DNA of 35,602 nt from Planctomycetales bacterium. Its GTDB lineage: Bacteria > Planctomycetota > JAKEIC01. The notes beneath the pieces are model-generated. The model was not told where the DNA came from. It worked only from the letters and a program-made list of their open reading frames with translations, and ran no database searches. The position numbers were made by a program, and so were the translations under genes. The stretch covers positions 1 through 35,602 of the forward strand of contig JAKEIC010000044.1 in the NCBI GenBank assembly GCA_022614695.1, read 5' to 3'. Below are positions 1-7,131 of the stretch, piece by piece; position 1 is the first letter of the stretch, and each line of letters starts with the position of its first letter.

Positions 1-296
1 ACTGGGTCGCCGGAGGGGCTGCGCACGACGCCGCGGACATGGCCGGCCTGGACGGTCCCCCCCGCCCCGCGGGTGCCGGCGCCGTCGGCGGCCGGGGCGC
101 CGGCGTTCGCGGCGGAGGGAGCGCGTCCCCCGGACGCGCCGCCGGCGCGCTCCACGCTCCCGGCCGGTCCGGAGGGCGCCCGCCCGTCACCCGTACCGAG
201 CCCGGGACCCTCGCCCCCGAAGGGGCGTGTGAGGAGCACCAGCGCCCCCGCCGCGGCGACGACGACCCCCGCCCCGAGAATCGCGCCGGGTCTCAT
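1..296 (-). CDS. Anchored protein, N-terminal fragment, probable carboxypeptidase-regulatory-like domain
   Basis: The gene runs off the left edge, so only the first 98 codons are visible. It starts at ATG 296, 25 bases after the stop of the upstream Bax-inhibitor-1-like gene, and is probably co-transcribed with it. Residues 5-23 form a hydrophobic, Ala/Val-rich signal anchor. Residues 25-80 are low-complexity Gly/Ala/Pro. The last visible residues (VRGVVRSPSGDPV) look like the first strand and turn of a carboxypeptidase-regulatory-like beta-sandwich, which often opens G-x-V-x-(D/S)-x-x-G-x-P-(V/L). Such domains are usually periplasmic or cell-surface, so an inner-membrane-anchored periplasmic protein is inferred. 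No strong ribosome binding site is seen. The domain call rests on about 13 residues and is tentative; the reading frame itself is well supported by composition and spacing. Confidence 0.6.
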   Translation of the reverse strand, partial: MRPGAILGAGVVVAAAGALVLLTRPFGGEGPGLGTGDGRAPSGPAGSVERAGGASGGRAPSAANAGAPAADGAGTRGAGGTVQAGHVRGVVRSPSGDP

Positions 297-321
297 GCCG
301 CTTCGGGGTTCCCTGCCGCCC

Positions 322-1023
322 TCACTTCCGCGAACTGAGGAGCCTCAGGAGGTGCATGAAGAGGGCGAAGAACGCCGCGTAGATCCGGGCGGCGGCGAGC
401 GGGGCCTGCTCGGTCGAGTAGTGGTGGAGGATGTTGCTGGTCTCGTAGAGGACGGCCGCCGCGATCGCCACCACCGACACGGCGGAGAAGACCAGCCCCG
501 CCGTCGTCGGGAAGGGGAGGAAGATCGAGATCAGGCTGATCCCGATCAGGAGCGTGAGCCCCATCGAGAGTGCTCCTCCCATCCAGGAGAAGTCCTGCTT
601 GCGGATCAGGACGTACGCGGTGAGGCCCCCGAACGTGAAGGTGGCCAGCGCGAAGGCGTCCACCACGATCGCCGCCCCGCCCGCGCTGGCGGCGTAGATG
701 GTGAGGAGCGGCCCCGCCAGGCAGGCCGTGACGACGACGAACCCGCCGAGGAGGGCGTACCCGGCCGCCGAGCCCGCCCGCGCGATGCGGTCGCCAAACC
801 ACTGGAGCCCGTACCAGGCGGCGATCCACAGGGGCCAGAGGCGCGCGAGGGAGGCGACCGCCGGGCGATCGAGCTGCGTGATGGCGTAGGCGAGGATCCC
901 CGACGCCGCCAGGGTGACGGTGAAGAGGCCGTACACCTTCCGGATGAAGGCCTGCCTCTCGGTCGCCGGGGCGTCGAACGCTGCGAGGAAGTTGGCCGGG
1001 AGCCCGTCGGAGATCTGGGCCAT
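322..1023 (-). CDS. Bax inhibitor-1 family (UPF0005/YbhL-like) membrane protein
   Basis: This 233-residue protein has about seven hydrophobic helices separated by very short loops, the usual size and layout of bacterial BI-1/YbhL/YccA proteins. The N-terminus carries the family's charged stretch before helix 1 (ATERQAFIRKVYGLF, residues 20-34). The fourth to seventh helices contain the usual Gly/Thr-rich packing, and the C-terminal helix (ALFMHLLRLL) matches the family. Members form pH-sensitive Ca2+ leak channels or modulate membrane proteases; the role here is not known. ATG 1023 was chosen because GGAGG lies 7 bases upstream; an in-frame extension further upstream is Arg/Pro-rich and unlikely. 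The gene follows the VIT/VWA gene by 34 bases and precedes the left-edge gene by 25, so the three probably form one operon. Confidence 0.9.
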   Translation of the reverse strand: MAQISDGLPANFLAAFDAPATERQAFIRKVYGLFTVTLAASGILAYAITQLDRPAVASLARLWPLWIAAWYGLQWFGDRIARAGSAAGYALLGGFVVVTACLAGPLLTIYAASAGGAAIVVDAFALATFTFGGLTAYVLIRKQDFSWMGGALSMGLTLLIGISLISIFLPFPTTAGLVFSAVSVVAIAAAVLYETSNILHHYSTEQAPLAAARIYAAFFALFMHLLRLLSSRK

Positions 1024-1057
1024 GGACGCGCCTCCGCCCCGTGGGGGCGCGAGGAGC

Positions 1058-3388
1058 TTAGCGGCTTCGCACCGGAGGAGGCAAGGCCGCGCGCAGGGCC
1101 TCCGGCACCGCGAGGCCCGCCTCCCCGGCGACCCGGACGAGCCGGGCGGCATCGGGCTCGGCGGCGATCTCCACCGCGCGGGCGGCGAGCGCCTCGAGGA
1201 GGGCCCGGGCCGCGTCCCGGTCCCGCGCGTCGGCCCCGACCTTCCAGGCGAGGGCCCGCGCGAGGGCCGCGAGGAGCAGCTCCCGCGCGTCTCCCGCCCT
1301 CAAGGCCTCGGCGGTGAGGGAGTCCAGCGCCGCGCGGAGGGAGGGCGCCGCCGGCGACTCGCCCGTGTCGAGGCGCGCGAGCGCGGCGGCGGCGGCCGAG
1401 GGCTCCCGCGGCTTCGCAGGGGACGTCGGCGAAGACTCCGCGGCGGGAGCGTCCCTGCGGCCCGCCGGGGCCCGGTCGGCCGAGCGCCACCGGCCGCCCA
1501 CGGACGGGCCTGCAGGCGCCGCCGGCGGCTGTGGGGCGGACGTGGGCCCGGACGCGCCCGAGAGACCGCGCGTCCCTCCCGCCGGGTCGGCGCTCGCGAC
1601 CTTCTTCGCCTCGAGCCTGAGGAGCTGCTCGGCCTCCGGCCCACCGTCGAGCGGGGCCGCCGCGAGGTCGGGGGAGAGCACCAGGAACGACGTGTAGGGG
1701 CTCGCGATCCCGTACCGGAGCGAGAGGTCCACCACCTCCTGCCGCAGTTCCGCCTCCTCGCCCCGGAGGGCGATCTCCTCGAGGAGCGACTCCATCTTCT
1801 TGAGGCCCCAGAGAGTGGCCAGGAGGGGCGCGCCCCGGTGCTCGGCGGGGAATCGGACGGGGCAGCGGAACAGCCTCTCGGCGCCGCGGTCCCGAGCTGC
1901 GAGCCGGACCTCCCCCTCGCCCTCCCCCTCGAACCGCGCGCAGACGAGGAGCTGGTCGCCCGCGAAGAGGAAGGACGTGTCGGAGGGGTGGACCCGCGAG
2001 AGCGTGGCGCCGGTCGCCGAGAGCCGGAGGTCCGAGAGGACCGGGCTCGAGATCCGCCTCTCGAAGTTCCCGAGCGCCAGCTCCAGCTCGTGCTCCCGCT
2101 CGACGAACGCCGCCGCCCCGCGGCTCTTCCGGGCCACCTGCCGCAGGAGCCTGTGGTTCAGGTCGTGGCCGATCCCGAACGTGAAGATCCGCGTCTCGGG
2201 CCGGAGCCCCCGCACGCAGGCGTCCACGATCGCGTCGGCGCGGGTCTCGCCGGCCGTGGGCTGGCCGTCGGTGAGGAAGACGACCAGGTGAGGACGGCCG
2301 TCGGCCCCGTCCGCGAGCGCCGCCTCGAGCGCCGCGCCGATGTTCGTCCCCCCGCCCGCCTGGAGCGACTCGGCGAGCCGGATCGCCTCCTCGACCGCGC
2401 CGGCGTCGGCCGCGCGGAGCCCGCCCCAGAGCCGGGTCGCCCCCGCCGAGAACCGGACGATGTTGAACCGGTCGGCGGGCCGGAGGCTCCGCACGAAGCT
2501 CCGGAGTGCCGACCGGGCCTGGTCGATCTTCACGCCGCGCATGCTCCCCGAGACATCCACGACGAAGGTCACGTCGCGCGGGATCACGTCCTCGGGCCGG
2601 ATCTCGGCGCGGGGCGTGATGGCGATCAGCGCGTAGCCCGCCTCCCCGGGGACCCGGTGGAGCCGGACGTCCACCCCGGTCTCCTCGCGCCGCACGCGGA
2701 ACGCGAGGTGGAGGTCGGCGGAGGGCCGGAAGTCCGCCGCCTCCAGCCGGGCCGTCGCCCCGTGGCTCGTCCTCTCGATCCGCAGCGGGTGCGAGTCGGA
2801 CGTGGCCGACGTGAGCGGCACGACCGACGAGATCGTCGCGACGAACCCGAACCGGCCCGCCGTGGCGGGCGCCGATCCCCGGGGCAGGAGCGGATACCGG
2901 TAGGCGATCCCGCCCGCGTCGTAGGCGAGGAGCTGGACGTACGCCAGCTCCACCCGCGGGGACGATCCGTCCGGGATCCGGGCGAGGTTCACCGAGAAGA
3001 CGTCCTCTTCCCGGGACTCGGCGAGCGCCGCCTCCCGTCCCGCCGCCCGTGCCCGCTCGTAGGCCTCGCGCGCCGCGCGCTTCTCGACCATGCGCCCCTC
3101 GCGCAGCACCCCGTCCACCGTGGCCGCGAAGCGCGTCATCTGGGCCCCCCGGGGCAGCGGGAAGAGATAGACCCCCTCGACCGGGCCCCCGGTCGTGTTC
3201 CGGAACGTCTGCACGACGCGGGTGACCGCGATCGGGTCCAGGATCTCGACCGAGACGTCGTGGGTCTCGAGGCGGAGGGGCGCCCCGGTCCCGGCGGCGC
3301 GGATCTCCCCGGTCGCGGAGGCGGTGCCGGAGGTCCCGAGAAGTGCGGCTGCGGCGACGATCGGGAGAAGGCGAGCGGCGTGGGTCAT
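1058..3388 (-). CDS. VIT domain and von Willebrand factor A domain protein, secreted
   Basis: The 776-residue product has a signal peptide (residues 1-25, cleavage likely after ASA). A vault/inter-alpha-trypsin (VIT) domain follows at about 35-165, with the typical TFRNTTGGPVEGVYLFPLP stretch. A VWA domain lies at about 270-440, where DVSGSM (278-283) is the metal-ion-dependent adhesion site and LTDGQPT supplies a further metal-site Asp. The C-terminal 170 residues are a Pro/Ala/Ser-rich linker followed by an Ala-rich helical segment. VIT-VWA proteins are exported or surface proteins that bind ligands through the divalent metal; bacterial substrates are mostly unknown. ATG 3388 has GGAGG 5 bases upstream and directly precedes a good signal peptide. 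It is the first gene of the leftmost minus-strand operon and is divergent from the BNR-repeat gene across 117 bases. Confidence 0.92.
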   Translation of the reverse strand: MTHAARLLPIVAAAALLGTSGTASATGEIRAAGTGAPLRLETHDVSVEILDPIAVTRVVQTFRNTTGGPVEGVYLFPLPRGAQMTRFAATVDGVLREGRMVEKRAAREAYERARAAGREAALAESREEDVFSVNLARIPDGSSPRVELAYVQLLAYDAGGIAYRYPLLPRGSAPATAGRFGFVATISSVVPLTSATSDSHPLRIERTSHGATARLEAADFRPSADLHLAFRVRREETGVDVRLHRVPGEAGYALIAITPRAEIRPEDVIPRDVTFVVDVSGSMRGVKIDQARSALRSFVRSLRPADRFNIVRFSAGATRLWGGLRAADAGAVEEAIRLAESLQAGGGTNIGAALEAALADGADGRPHLVVFLTDGQPTAGETRADAIVDACVRGLRPETRIFTFGIGHDLNHRLLRQVARKSRGAAAFVEREHELELALGNFERRISSPVLSDLRLSATGATLSRVHPSDTSFLFAGDQLLVCARFEGEGEGEVRLAARDRGAERLFRCPVRFPAEHRGAPLLATLWGLKKMESLLEEIALRGEEAELRQEVVDLSLRYGIASPYTSFLVLSPDLAAAPLDGGPEAEQLLRLEAKKVASADPAGGTRGLSGASGPTSAPQPPAAPAGPSVGGRWRSADRAPAGRRDAPAAESSPTSPAKPREPSAAAAALARLDTGESPAAPSLRAALDSLTAEALRAGDARELLLAALARALAWKVGADARDRDAARALLEALAARAVEIAAEPDAARLVRVAGEAGLAVPEALRAALPPPVRSR

Positions 3389-3491
3389 GGGGACCTCCGT
3401 GTGGCGAGCCGGTTCCGATCGGCCCACTCGGAGGGTTAGACGTCTCCCGCCCGCGGCGGTTCCCGGCCTGGAAACGCCGCGGCCTCCCGGC

Positions 3492-3497
3492 TACGCT
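3492..3497 (+). promoter_or_regulatory. -10-like hexamer TACGCT close to the BNR-protein start
   Basis: TACGCT lies 8 bases before GTG 3506, in the 117-base divergent gap 3389-3505. No Shine-Dalgarno sequence lies between it and the GTG. The placement fits a promoter for a leaderless mRNA, but no convincing -35 box is visible and the match to TATAAT is only partial. The rest of the gap shows nothing else recognisable. Confidence 0.3.
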
Positions 3498-3505
3498 GCC
3501 GCCCC

Positions 3506-4630
3506 GTGCCCGTCCGCGTCGTCCTCCTCGTCGGGACCCGCAAGGGGGCGTTCTTCATCTCCGGGGACGGGGGCCGACGCTCTTGGAAGGTGGCCGACCC
3601 CCACTTCCTCGGGAGCACGGTCCACCACTGCGTCCAGGATCCCCGCGACGGGCGGACCCTCCTCCTGGCGGCCCGGACCGGCCACCTCGGACCGACCGTC
3701 TTCCGGTCCAGGGACTGGGGCAAGACCTGGGGCGAGGCGAAGCAGCCTCCCGCGTTCCCGAAGGCGGAGCCCGGCGGGAAGGGGCTCGTCGTGGACCACG
3801 TCTTCTGGCTCACCCCGGGACACCTCTCCCAGCCGGGGGTCTGGTACGCCGGGACCTCCCCGCAGGGGCTCTTCCGGACGACGGACGGGGGAGCGACCTG
3901 GAGCGGGGTCGAGGGCTTCAACCTCCACCCGATGCGCGGGAAGTGGGCCTCGGGGGACGGCACCCCCGACGGGCCCAAGATGCACTCGATCCTCGTGGAT
4001 CCCCGCGACCCCGCGCACCTCTACATCGGGATGTCGGGGGGCGGCGTCTTCGAGACGCGGGACTTCGGCGTCGCCTGGAAGCCCCTGAACAAGGGGGTCG
4101 CCGCCGACTTCCTGCCCGTGAAGGACCCCGAGTACGGCCACGACCCCCACCGCGTCGCGCTCCACCCGCGTCGCCCCGACCGGCTCTACCAGCAGAACCA
4201 CTGCGGGATCTACCGCCTCGACCGTCCGGCGGAGAAGTGGGTCCGGATCGGGAAGAACATGCCGAAGGCCGTCGGCGACATCGGGTTCTCGCTCGCGCTC
4301 CACCCCCGGGACCCCGACACGGCCTGGGTGATCCCGATGGACGGGACGGCGGTCTGGCCGCGCACCAGCCCCGACGGGAAGCCCGCGGTCTACGTGACGC
4401 GGGACGGCGGCCGGCGCTGGCGGCGCCAGGACCGGGGGCTCCCCCGGGCGAACGCCTGGTGGACGGTGAAGCGGCAGGCGTTCGCGGCGGACGCGGCCGA
4501 CCCCGTCGGGCTCTACTTCGGGACGACCTCCGGCGAGATCTGGGCGAGCCGGGACGAGGGGGCGCGCTGGACCCGCCTCCTGGAGCACCTGCCTCACGTC
4601 TACTCGGTCGAGGTGGCGGTCCGGAGGTAG
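3506..4630 (+). CDS. BNR/Asp-box repeat protein (sialidase-like beta-propeller)
   Basis: A 374-residue protein with at least five Asp-box motifs (S/T-x-D-x-G-x-x-W): SRDWGKTW (68-75), TTDGGATW (125-132), TRDFGVAW (184-191), TRDGGRRW (298-305) and SRDEGARW (348-355). Asp boxes mark the blade hairpins of sialidase- and YCF48-like beta-propellers. Catalytic sialidase residues cannot be assigned, so an enzymatic role is not claimed. No signal peptide is present (the N-terminus is MPVRVVLLVGTRKGAF), which suggests a cytoplasmic protein. The start is GTG 3506, without a visible ribosome binding site. Its last codons carry the GGAGG that precedes mutL, 5 bases downstream, so the two genes are very likely co-transcribed, though no functional link to mismatch repair is known. 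Confidence 0.87.
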   Translation: MPVRVVLLVGTRKGAFFISGDGGRRSWKVADPHFLGSTVHHCVQDPRDGRTLLLAARTGHLGPTVFRSRDWGKTWGEAKQPPAFPKAEPGGKGLVVDHVFWLTPGHLSQPGVWYAGTSPQGLFRTTDGGATWSGVEGFNLHPMRGKWASGDGTPDGPKMHSILVDPRDPAHLYIGMSGGGVFETRDFGVAWKPLNKGVAADFLPVKDPEYGHDPHRVALHPRRPDRLYQQNHCGIYRLDRPAEKWVRIGKNMPKAVGDIGFSLALHPRDPDTAWVIPMDGTAVWPRTSPDGKPAVYVTRDGGRRWRRQDRGLPRANAWWTVKRQAFAADAADPVGLYFGTTSGEIWASRDEGARWTRLLEHLPHVYSVEVAVRR

Positions 4631-4635
4631 TCCCC

Positions 4636-6384
4636 GTGCCTCGCATCCGCCTCCTCTCCCCGGGCCTCGTGAACCTGATCGCGGCGGGGGAGGTGATCGA
4701 GAGACCCGCCTCGGCGGCGAAGGAGCTGATCGAGAACTCCCTCGACGCGGGGGCGACCCGGATCGAGGTCGAGGCCGAGGAGGGCGGCGCGAAGCTCCTG
4801 CGGGTCGCCGACGACGGGTGCGGGATCGAGCGGGACGACCTGGCGCTGGCGGTGCGGAGCCATGCCACGAGCAAGCTCGCGGGGCCCGAGGACCTCGCGG
4901 CGATCCGGACGCTCGGGTTCCGGGGGGAGGCGCTGGCCAGCATCGGGGCGGTGGCCTGGCTGCGCGTCGCGTCGAGCGCCGGAGGCGCCGAGGCGGGGGG
5001 CGAGATCGTCGTCGAGCAGGGCCGGGTCGGGCCGCTCCGGCCGCTGCCGCGTCCACGGGGGACGACGGTCGAGGTCCGCGACCTCTTCGCGAACGTCCCG
5101 GCCCGGCGGAAGTTCCTCCGCGGCGCGCGGGCGGAGTTCGGGCATCTCGCCGAGACTGTCGAGAGGGCGGCCCTCGCGCACCCGGGGGTCGCCTTCACCC
5201 TGCGCCACGACGGGCGCGAGTCGCTCCGGCTCCCGGCCGCGCCGGGCCGCCGGGAGAGGGCGGCGGAGGTCCTGGGCGACGCCACGGTCGGGGCCTGGCG
5301 GAGCGTCCTTTGGGACGAGGGCCGTGGGCCGTCCACGGCCCCCGTCCGCGTCGAGGGCTGGGTAGCGCCAGCCGACCTTTGCGCGACACGGGCGAGGGAC
5401 CTGCGGCTGCACGTGAACGGCCGGCCGGTGCGCGACCGGGGGCTCTCGCACGCCGTCGCCCTCGGCTACCGCGAGAGACTCCCGAGGGGCTCGTACCCCA
5501 CCGGGCTCCTTTTCGTGGACCTCCCCCCCGAGAGCGTGGACGTGAACGTGCACCCGACCAAGTCGGAGGTGAGGTTCCGGGACCCGGGGCTCGTCCACGA
5601 CACGGTGGCCGCGGCGGTGGAGGCGGCGCTCTCCGGGGCGCCGGGCGCCCCGGAAGGCGCCGTTCCGGGTTCCGCGTTTGTCGTTTCGCGTTCTCCGAGT
5701 GCCGAGCCGACGACGACGATCGGGCGATCGCGTACCGGGAACGAGCCCGCGGCCCCCTCGCTCCCGTTCGCGGCTGTCCCGGCCGCCGGCTCGGCCTTCC
5801 AGGTCCTCGATTCGTTCCTGGTCGAGGAGACCGGAGGGGGGATCGAGATCTGGGACCAGCACGCGCTCCACGAGAGGCTCCTCTACGACGAGATCCTCGG
5901 GAGGATGGCGGCGGGGCCGGCTCCCCGGCAGAGGCTCCTCGTGCCGCTGCCCCTCCGGGCCGACCGGCGGCTTGCCGAGGCGGCGGACGTGGCCCGGGAG
6001 AGGCTCTCCCAGGCGGGGCTCGAGATCGAGGTGCTCCCCGGGGACGTGGTGCTCGTCCAGGCGGTTCCCGCCGGCCTCGGCGATCGGGACCCTGCGGCCT
6101 ACGCGGCCGGGGTCCTCGCAGACCTCTCCTCCCCGGCGGACGGGGTCGAGGGAGGGGGCGACGCCTCGAAGGACCCGTCCCGCCGGCTCGCCGCGACGAT
6201 GGCCTGCCACGCCGCGGTCGTGGCGGGGCAGAGGCTTACGGCCGAACAGATCCGGGCCCTCCTCGCAAAGCGGGGGGACCGGCGCGAGCCGCTCCACTGT
6301 CCCCACGGCCGTCCGGCGTCGTTCCAGCTTGCGGAAGCCGAGATCCGGAGGAAGTTCTGCCGGCACGAGCCGAGACGGGGGTAG
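4636..6384 (+). CDS. mutL: DNA mismatch repair protein MutL, endonuclease-type C-terminus
   Basis: The 582-residue MutL starts at GTG 4636, with GGAGG about 8 bases upstream inside the previous gene. The N-terminal GHKL ATPase is complete: NLIAAGEVIERPASAAKELI (13-32) with the catalytic Glu, DDGCGI (59-64) and TLGFRGEALASIG (92-104). The transducer domain has the conserved NGRPVRDR and VDVNVHPTKSEVRF. A Pro/Ser/Ala-rich linker spans about 333-385. The C-terminal dimerisation domain holds DQHALHE (407-413), an ACH variant of the ACR motif (523-525), CPHGRP (555-560) and FCR (574-576). These metal-site motifs mark nicking MutL proteins found in species without MutH. The last Glu of DQHA-x2-E-x4-E is Asp here (D418, with Glu at 419). 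MutL couples MutS mismatch recognition to strand incision; no mutS is in the window. Confidence 0.97.
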   Translation: MPRIRLLSPGLVNLIAAGEVIERPASAAKELIENSLDAGATRIEVEAEEGGAKLLRVADDGCGIERDDLALAVRSHATSKLAGPEDLAAIRTLGFRGEALASIGAVAWLRVASSAGGAEAGGEIVVEQGRVGPLRPLPRPRGTTVEVRDLFANVPARRKFLRGARAEFGHLAETVERAALAHPGVAFTLRHDGRESLRLPAAPGRRERAAEVLGDATVGAWRSVLWDEGRGPSTAPVRVEGWVAPADLCATRARDLRLHVNGRPVRDRGLSHAVALGYRERLPRGSYPTGLLFVDLPPESVDVNVHPTKSEVRFRDPGLVHDTVAAAVEAALSGAPGAPEGAVPGSAFVVSRSPSAEPTTTIGRSRTGNEPAAPSLPFAAVPAAGSAFQVLDSFLVEETGGGIEIWDQHALHERLLYDEILGRMAAGPAPRQRLLVPLPLRADRRLAEAADVARERLSQAGLEIEVLPGDVVLVQAVPAGLGDRDPAAYAAGVLADLSSPADGVEGGGDASKDPSRRLAATMACHAAVVAGQRLTAEQIRALLAKRGDRREPLHCPHGRPASFQLAEAEIRRKFCRHEPRRG

Positions 6385-6392
6385 GGGCACGC

Positions 6393-6430
6393 GCTCGCCC
6401 TTTGCTCGCTACGCGAGCAGGGGCGCGAGC
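6393..6430. terminator. Convergent bidirectional hairpin terminator after mutL
   Basis: TGCTCGC-TAC-GCGAGCA (6403-6419) is a perfect 7-bp stem with a 3-base loop. It is extended by GCTCGCCC on the left and GGGCGCGAGC on the right, with small bulges. It lies just after the mutL stop and overlaps the 3' end of the convergent membrane-protein gene, so it can serve both transcripts. No T-tract is present, as is common in GC-rich genomes. Confidence 0.55.
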
Positions 6431-7053
6431 ACGAACGGCGCGGCGATGCCGGCGAGGCACGGGAGCGCGATCGGCAGGAGGACCGCCAGCCCGAGGACCA
6501 GACCCGCGCGCGGGAGGGTCGTCTCGAACGCGGCGCGGGTGACGAGCCAGGCGGCGAGGAGGCCGGCCCCGGCGAGCGTCGCCGCGGGGCCGCCGATCGC
6601 CTGGAGGGTCCCCGAGGGGGCGAGGGACGCGAGCGAATCGCCTCCCCAGTGGATGGCGAGGACGAGCACCTTCAGGTGGAGCGCGCACGCGAGCGACGGA
6701 AGGAACTGGGCGCGCTCCCCCACGCCCGAGATCTTGGCCAGCACCCAGAGGAAGACCCCGCTCGCGAGGAGCGACAGGCCGGCGACGGCGATCAGGGTCG
6801 GGAACGAGAGGCCGCCCGCGGCCAGGGGAGTGAGGACCGGGTCGCGCTGCTCCGGGAGGATCCGGGCCAGCTCGTCCGCCCAGAGCGGCAGCGACGGGAC
6901 GGCCCCGATCGCCTGCAACGGGACGGACGCGAGGTGCGGGTCGGGCCGGCCGGCCAGGGCCGCCCCGACGGCGATCGGGATCCCCAGCGCCACCCCCACG
7001 GGGGGGGCGGGCGAAGCCGGCCCCGGGCTCTCCCCACGGCGTGCGGAGGGCAT
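6409..7053 (-). CDS. Multi-pass membrane protein, YIP1-like
   Basis: The 214-residue product has a short Pro/Ala-rich N-terminus followed by about five hydrophobic helices: around 18-36, 88-112, 120-140, 150-172 and 180-212. The order (two helices, then ALAKISGVGERAQF-like polar turns between Ala/Leu-rich helices) resembles bacterial YIP1-domain proteins, whose role is unknown. No catalytic motif is seen. ATG 7053 is the only reasonable start in the frame, but no Shine-Dalgarno sequence precedes it. The gene converges on mutL and diverges from the AsmA-like gene across 78 bases. The coding call rests on the long membrane pattern; the family assignment is weak. Confidence 0.62.
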   Translation of the reverse strand: MPSARRGESPGPASPAPPVGVALGIPIAVGAALAGRPDPHLASVPLQAIGAVPSLPLWADELARILPEQRDPVLTPLAAGGLSFPTLIAVAGLSLLASGVFLWVLAKISGVGERAQFLPSLACALHLKVLVLAIHWGGDSLASLAPSGTLQAIGGPAATLAGAGLLAAWLVTRAAFETTLPRAGLVLGLAVLLPIALPCLAGIAAPFVLAPLLA

Positions 7054-7113
7054 CCCGGAGGGGGATCGGCGCTCCCGGGGCCCAGGCTTGAAGAAAGCGG
7101 CCCGGGCTTCCAG

Positions 7114-7119
7114 TAGACT
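7114..7119 (+). promoter_or_regulatory. -10-like hexamer TAGACT upstream of the AsmA-like gene
   Basis: TAGACT ends 12 bases before ATG 7132, and nothing resembling a ribosome binding site lies between them (CCCTCGCCACTC). A TTGAAG at about 7089-7094 is a possible -35 box, but the spacing is about 19-20 bases, longer than ideal. This could drive a leaderless or very short-leader transcript. Confidence 0.35.
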
Positions 7120-7131
7120 CCCTCGCCACTC

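Noticed and set aside
914-3439. Long open frame on the plus strand opposite the VIT/VWA gene
   Set aside because: It is Arg/Gly/Pro-rich without any domain, and the minus frame has a signal peptide, VIT and VWA motifs. It is a shadow caused by GC bias.
4600-6390. 596-residue open frame antisense to mutL
   Set aside because: No motif and skewed Arg/Pro/Gly composition; the plus strand encodes an unmistakable MutL.
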